From NCBI GenBank assembly GCA_964636275.1, contig CAZWRN010000035.1:1-8846 (forward strand): a stretch of 8,846 nt of DNA. The letters run 5' to 3'. The number at the start of each line of letters is the position of its first letter. The stretch's first letter is position 1. A program made the position numbers and the translations under genes. The DNA is from CAZWRN01 sp964636275 (GTDB taxonomy: Bacteria > Patescibacteriota > Microgenomatia > Daviesbacterales > UBA10151). The notes under the pieces are model-generated. The model was not told the DNA's origin and searched no databases. It was given only the letters and a program-made list of their open reading frames with translations. Shown in pieces: positions 6,003-8,846 of the stretch.

Positions 6003-6478
6003 AAGCATTTGATATATTTTGTACTACTTATTGGAAGGATTCCGGTAATTTTGTCTAGAATGGAGGTGATTTCATAAAAACTGAGGCTACGCGGAAAATT
6101 ATTTGATCTTTAAGTATCTATTTTTATATAGAGTTGTTATTTGAATCTTTATTCTATTTTAACCCTCTTTCAAACAGTCTGGTATTTTTTCACAACGATT
6201 CTAGATTTAAAATAATGCAGCTTGTTTTTTTTACCTATAAGATTTGGATGGGATGGTTGTTTAAATTGGTTTAATTTTAATTAAAAATTATGGGAGTATT
6301 TCTTTACCAGCTGAATTTCTCGTATTCTGCCCCCCCAACCAACCTAAATACCATTATATATATCAAACAATATGGTAATCTTTCTTTTAGCATAAATACA
6401 TATCAATAAAAAATGTTTTTTGTATACTTCATATTTATATGCATAAAAGGATCTTCTATTCAAAATTCAAAAAGTCTA

Positions 6479-6507
6479 TTGACAAGTATAAAAAAAATCT
6501 CTAGAGT
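6479..6507 (+). promoter_or_regulatory. Sigma70-type promoter of the ligase-like gene
   Basis: A perfect TTGACA (6479-6484), exactly 17 bases, then TAGAGT (6502-6507, 4 of 6 to consensus). An A/T-rich stretch with two TTCAAAA copies (6459-6472) lies just upstream and could act as an UP element. The -10 box is 41 bases before ATG 6549, so this is the one transcript in the window predicted to carry a real leader (about 35 bases). No strong Shine-Dalgarno sequence is visible in it. Confidence 0.55.
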
Positions 6508-6548
6508 GGATATCATTCCTGTTTAGAGCACGGGAATACAGACGGACT

Positions 6549-8792
6549 ATGCGTATACAATTAACTGCCTATATCAACACCCTAATTTTTGGGATAATAG
6601 TAGCTGTTGCTGCTCTAACCCCTTTAATTTTTTCCAATCTGACAACTGAATTTTTTGAGATACCAAAATTGATTTTCTTAGTTGTATCAGTTTTACTATT
6701 ACTCGCTCTTTGGTCTATTAGCTGGGTTGTTCAGGGTAAAGTTGTAATAACCAGGACTCCACTTGATTTACCATTGATACTAATTTTGGCAGTGGTTTTA
6801 CTATCAACTTTTTTCTCTCCAACTAGAAATCCGGCAATCTTTGGAAATATTCAAAGTGTTCATGGTTCAGCATTTAGCTGGGTTGCTTATATACTGTTTT
6901 ATTTTATTGTTACTTCCAATATTAAAAGTCTCGCTCAAATCAAAGTTTTAATGTATGCATTATTGGGTTCCACTGTCTTAACTACTGTAATATCTTTAAT
7001 TTCCTATTTCGGAATTTATTTACCATTAAATTTTGCTCAAATCCAGTCATTTAATCCAACCGGGTCATCATTTTCAGCCAATTATTTGATAGTGATCTTT
7101 TTGCCGGTGTTGCTGTCTTCATTATTAAAACCAAATAAGATCTTTCCCCAGATTGTGGCACTGGTGATAACTGTTTTATTTACGGTTGCTCTAGCTCTGA
7201 CTGGAAATAAAGCGGTTTGGATCGGAGCATTGGTGGTGTTGATTATCACTGTGCTGGTTTCTAAAAGAAGCCAATTGGTAAAAGGACTGCCTCTACTTGG
7301 TCTACCAATTATTGTGGCTGTAGCTATACTTGCTTTAAGTTTGATTCCAATAAACAAGATCAATCCTTTGTACAACCAAAGACAAAGTTTTCCAAATGAG
7401 ATCCAGTTGTCTTTTTCTGATTCTTGGAAAATTGCGGCCTCTGCTTTCACTGATCAGCCTTTTCTAGGGACTGGTCCCGATTCTTTCCTATTTAATTACA
7501 CTCAATACAAGCCAGCCACAATCAATCTGGGTAATTATTGGAATATTCGTTTTGATACTGCTAACAATGAGTTTCTACAATTTTTGGGGACTTTGGGAGG
7601 ACTTGGGTTGATGGCTTTACTATTTTTAACTGTCGTAGTGATCAATTTTGCCTGGAAAGGACTCTTTCAGCATGAAAATAATATCGCTTCAGCATTGGCT
7701 ATTGCCTCTTTGGTTGCGGTGATTCTTTTGGCACTTCATGCCACTACTCCGGTAAGTGTAGTTGTGATGTTTCTATTTTTTGCCATGTTGATGACTCTGC
7801 ATAAACATCTGACTGGTAAAGTTGATGAATTTTCAATTGGAATAAAAACATCTAAAGTCCGAGAAAATGGCTACGATATCAATAATATGGTGGTTGGTGA
7901 TATTCTGCCGATTATTTTAATTTTTCCTGTCTTAATCTTTGTAATTTGGAGTGGATACCAAACATACAATGCGGTGGCTGCCGACTATTATCACCGAAAA
8001 GCACTCAATGTTGCTTCTACCCGGGCCTTGGACACTTATAATCATCTGATTACAGCTGAAAACTTAAACCCTCGTATTGATCTTTACCGGGTAGATCTGG
8101 CTCAAACTAATTTTGCTTTAGCCAATGCAATTGCTGTATCTAAAGGTCCATCTGAGGCATCTCCAGGTGGATCTTTAACCGATGCGGACAAAGCCAATAT
8201 CCAGACTTTATTGTCTCAGGCTGTAGGTGAGGGTAAAAATGCAGTGATACTTAGCCCACGAAATAGTGCTAATTGGGAGATTTTAGCTTCACTTTACCGA
8301 CAGATCTCTGGTGTTGCCGAAAATGCCATGGCATTTTCCTTGGATAGCTATGGAAAGGCCGTCTCTCTTGATCCAATGAATCCGGTATTACGCCTAAATA
8401 TTGGTGGAGTCTATTACTCAATCAAAAATTACGACCTTGCTATTCGATTTTTTGACGATGCCATCAAATTGAAGCCGGATTATCAAAATGCTTATTACAA
8501 TCTGGCTGTAGCATTGCGTGAGAAAGGCAATTTGGAAGAATCCCAACTGATTGCTGAAAAATTGGTCAGTCAGCTCCAAGGTGATACAACTAGTCCAGAT
8601 TATAAAGTAGCAGCCGATTTTCTTTCTGATTTGAAGGCTAGAATAGCCACTGGAAGTGCTAAACAGTCAGATATAACAGCACCGGCTGCTCAACAAAATG
8701 GAGCTTTACAAAACCAGGATTTACCTAATGTAAACATTCCTGAATTGGAAAATAAACCAGAAGTATCAACTCCAGCAGCTGTTAAAAGGTAA
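6549..8792 (+). CDS. O-antigen ligase-like (Wzy_C) polytopic membrane protein with C-terminal TPR domain
   Basis: 747 residues. The first 420 residues are very hydrophobic, with about ten membrane segments plus one more at about 450-468. The larger external loop (about 285-345) carries the Wzy_C/WaaL-like signature: SDSWKIAASAFTDQPFLGTGPDSFLFNY (290-317) followed by ANNEFLQFLGTLGGLGL (338-354). The family transfers lipid-linked glycans to lipid or protein acceptors or polymerises them, so a role in surface glycan or glycoprotein assembly is inferred. The family's usual His-Asn at the start of the second motif reads Asn-Asn (339-340). From about 475 there are TPR-like helices (clearest at 593-676, with YGKAVSLDPMNP and AIKLKPDYQNAYYNLAVALREKG), probably extracytoplasmic. 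A low-complexity Gln/Pro/Ala tail (about 700-747) ends the protein. ATG 6549 is the first good start; the frame is open upstream only to a stop at 6489. The heptamer array starts right after the TAA. Confidence 0.82.
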   Translation: MRIQLTAYINTLIFGIIVAVAALTPLIFSNLTTEFFEIPKLIFLVVSVLLLLALWSISWVVQGKVVITRTPLDLPLILILAVVLLSTFFSPTRNPAIFGNIQSVHGSAFSWVAYILFYFIVTSNIKSLAQIKVLMYALLGSTVLTTVISLISYFGIYLPLNFAQIQSFNPTGSSFSANYLIVIFLPVLLSSLLKPNKIFPQIVALVITVLFTVALALTGNKAVWIGALVVLIITVLVSKRSQLVKGLPLLGLPIIVAVAILALSLIPINKINPLYNQRQSFPNEIQLSFSDSWKIAASAFTDQPFLGTGPDSFLFNYTQYKPATINLGNYWNIRFDTANNEFLQFLGTLGGLGLMALLFLTVVVINFAWKGLFQHENNIASALAIASLVAVILLALHATTPVSVVVMFLFFAMLMTLHKHLTGKVDEFSIGIKTSKVRENGYDINNMVVGDILPIILIFPVLIFVIWSGYQTYNAVAADYYHRKALNVASTRALDTYNHLITAENLNPRIDLYRVDLAQTNFALANAIAVSKGPSEASPGGSLTDADKANIQTLLSQAVGEGKNAVILSPRNSANWEILASLYRQISGVAENAMAFSLDSYGKAVSLDPMNPVLRLNIGGVYYSIKNYDLAIRFFDDAIKLKPDYQNAYYNLAVALREKGNLEESQLIAEKLVSQLQGDTTSPDYKVAADFLSDLKARIATGSAKQSDITAPAAQQNGALQNQDLPNVNIPELENKPEVSTPAAVKR

Positions 8793-8846
8793 ATCAGCTA
8801 TCAGCTATCAGCTATCAGCTATCAGCTATCAGCTATCAGCTATCAG
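8793..8846. repeat. Perfect 7-bp tandem array (ATCAGCT)n running off the window edge
   Basis: Seven full identical copies of ATCAGCT (8793-8841) and five bases of an eighth, without one mismatch. The first unit begins on the base after the TAA stop (8790-8792). On the plus strand no frame contains a stop codon; on the minus strand (AGCTGAT) every frame meets TGA and TAG. The full length is unknown because the window ends inside the array, possibly at an assembly break. Confidence 0.95.

Larger units (their letters stand above)
5852..6548. other. 697-base AT-rich intergenic region without a convincing gene
   Basis: This separates the divergent leuS and ligase-like genes. It holds the leuS promoter (5858-5886), a plus-strand promoter-like element with an internal dyad (5905-5933), TGTGAAA-type dyads (5961-6002), an orphan perfect Shine-Dalgarno GGAGGTGAT (6062-6070), a run of seven C (6330-6336), and the ligase promoter (6479-6507). 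Only tiny open frames occur (for example 5938-6012, 24 codons, and 6215-6274, 19 codons). It matches no RNA family I can recognise: there are no tmRNA, RNase P or SRP core motifs. A small RNA or leader transcript from the 5905-5933 promoter is possible. The rest shows nothing identifiable. Confidence 0.6.

Noticed and set aside
6215..6274. 19-codon frame encoding a Trp-rich hydrophobic peptide
   Set aside because: It has an ATG but no convincing promoter or Shine-Dalgarno sequence, and frames this short are common by chance in AT-rich intergenic DNA.
6330..6336. Run of seven C, possible phase-variation tract
   Set aside because: It is not inside a gene or between promoter boxes, so slippage would have no visible effect.
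6459..6472. Two tandem TTCAAAA units upstream of the ligase-like gene
   Set aside because: Only two copies in A/T-rich sequence, and the unit differs from the TTTTCAA family; too little to call a repeat element.
8793..8846. CRISPR array
   Set aside because: The units are 7 bases long and contiguous with no spacers, so this is a simple tandem repeat. The same applies to 1034-1057.

Overview
The window looks like a piece of a Candidate Phyla Radiation (Patescibacteria) genome, most likely of Microgenomates/Woesebacteria type. This is an inference from gene style: a short ComEC with almost nothing before its competence domain, a small SLBB+HhH ComEA, a compact LeuRS, a Thr/Pro-rich one-helix membrane protein, a Wzy_C-like ligase with a TPR tail, low GC (about 40% by eye), and heptanucleotide arrays between genes. 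No marker gene settles the phylum. UGA is not read as an amino acid in any gene seen. No tRNA, rRNA, CRISPR array, transposase or phage gene is visible.

Layout. 1-2890 is read leftward: comEC (cut off by the window edge), comEA, a predicted lipoprotein, and a small HExxH zincin. A back-to-back promoter pair at about 2901-2966 then drives the zincin leftward and a small Thr/Pro-rich membrane protein rightward (2973-3305). leuS (3464-5851, leftward) converges on that small gene. A 697-base AT-rich stretch (5852-6548) separates leuS from the divergent 747-residue ligase-like/TPR membrane protein (6549-8792). Its stop codon is followed directly by a perfect 7-bp tandem array that runs off the right edge.

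How the genes fit together. ComEA (membrane-anchored DNA receptor) and ComEC (DNA channel) form a DNA-uptake pair. The lipoprotein, the Thr/Pro-rich protein and the ligase-like protein are all envelope proteins. leuS is housekeeping. No single pathway joins all of them.

Two structural points stand out. First, most genes have a sigma70-type promoter (TTGnnn-N17/18-TAnnnT) whose -10 box ends only 5-10 bases before the start codon, with no Shine-Dalgarno sequence. This predicts leaderless or nearly leaderless mRNAs. On this reading, two upstream TTG codons that could pass for starts (1813 and 2929) are really -35 boxes. Second, two unrelated 7-bp repeat families each begin on the base right after a stop codon: a degenerate TTTTCAA family that forms a long inverted repeat between comEA and comEC, and a perfect ATCAGCT array after the ligase-like gene. 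The 5852-6548 stretch also holds promoter- and operator-like dyads and a perfect but orphan Shine-Dalgarno sequence. All of this was read by eye without computation.
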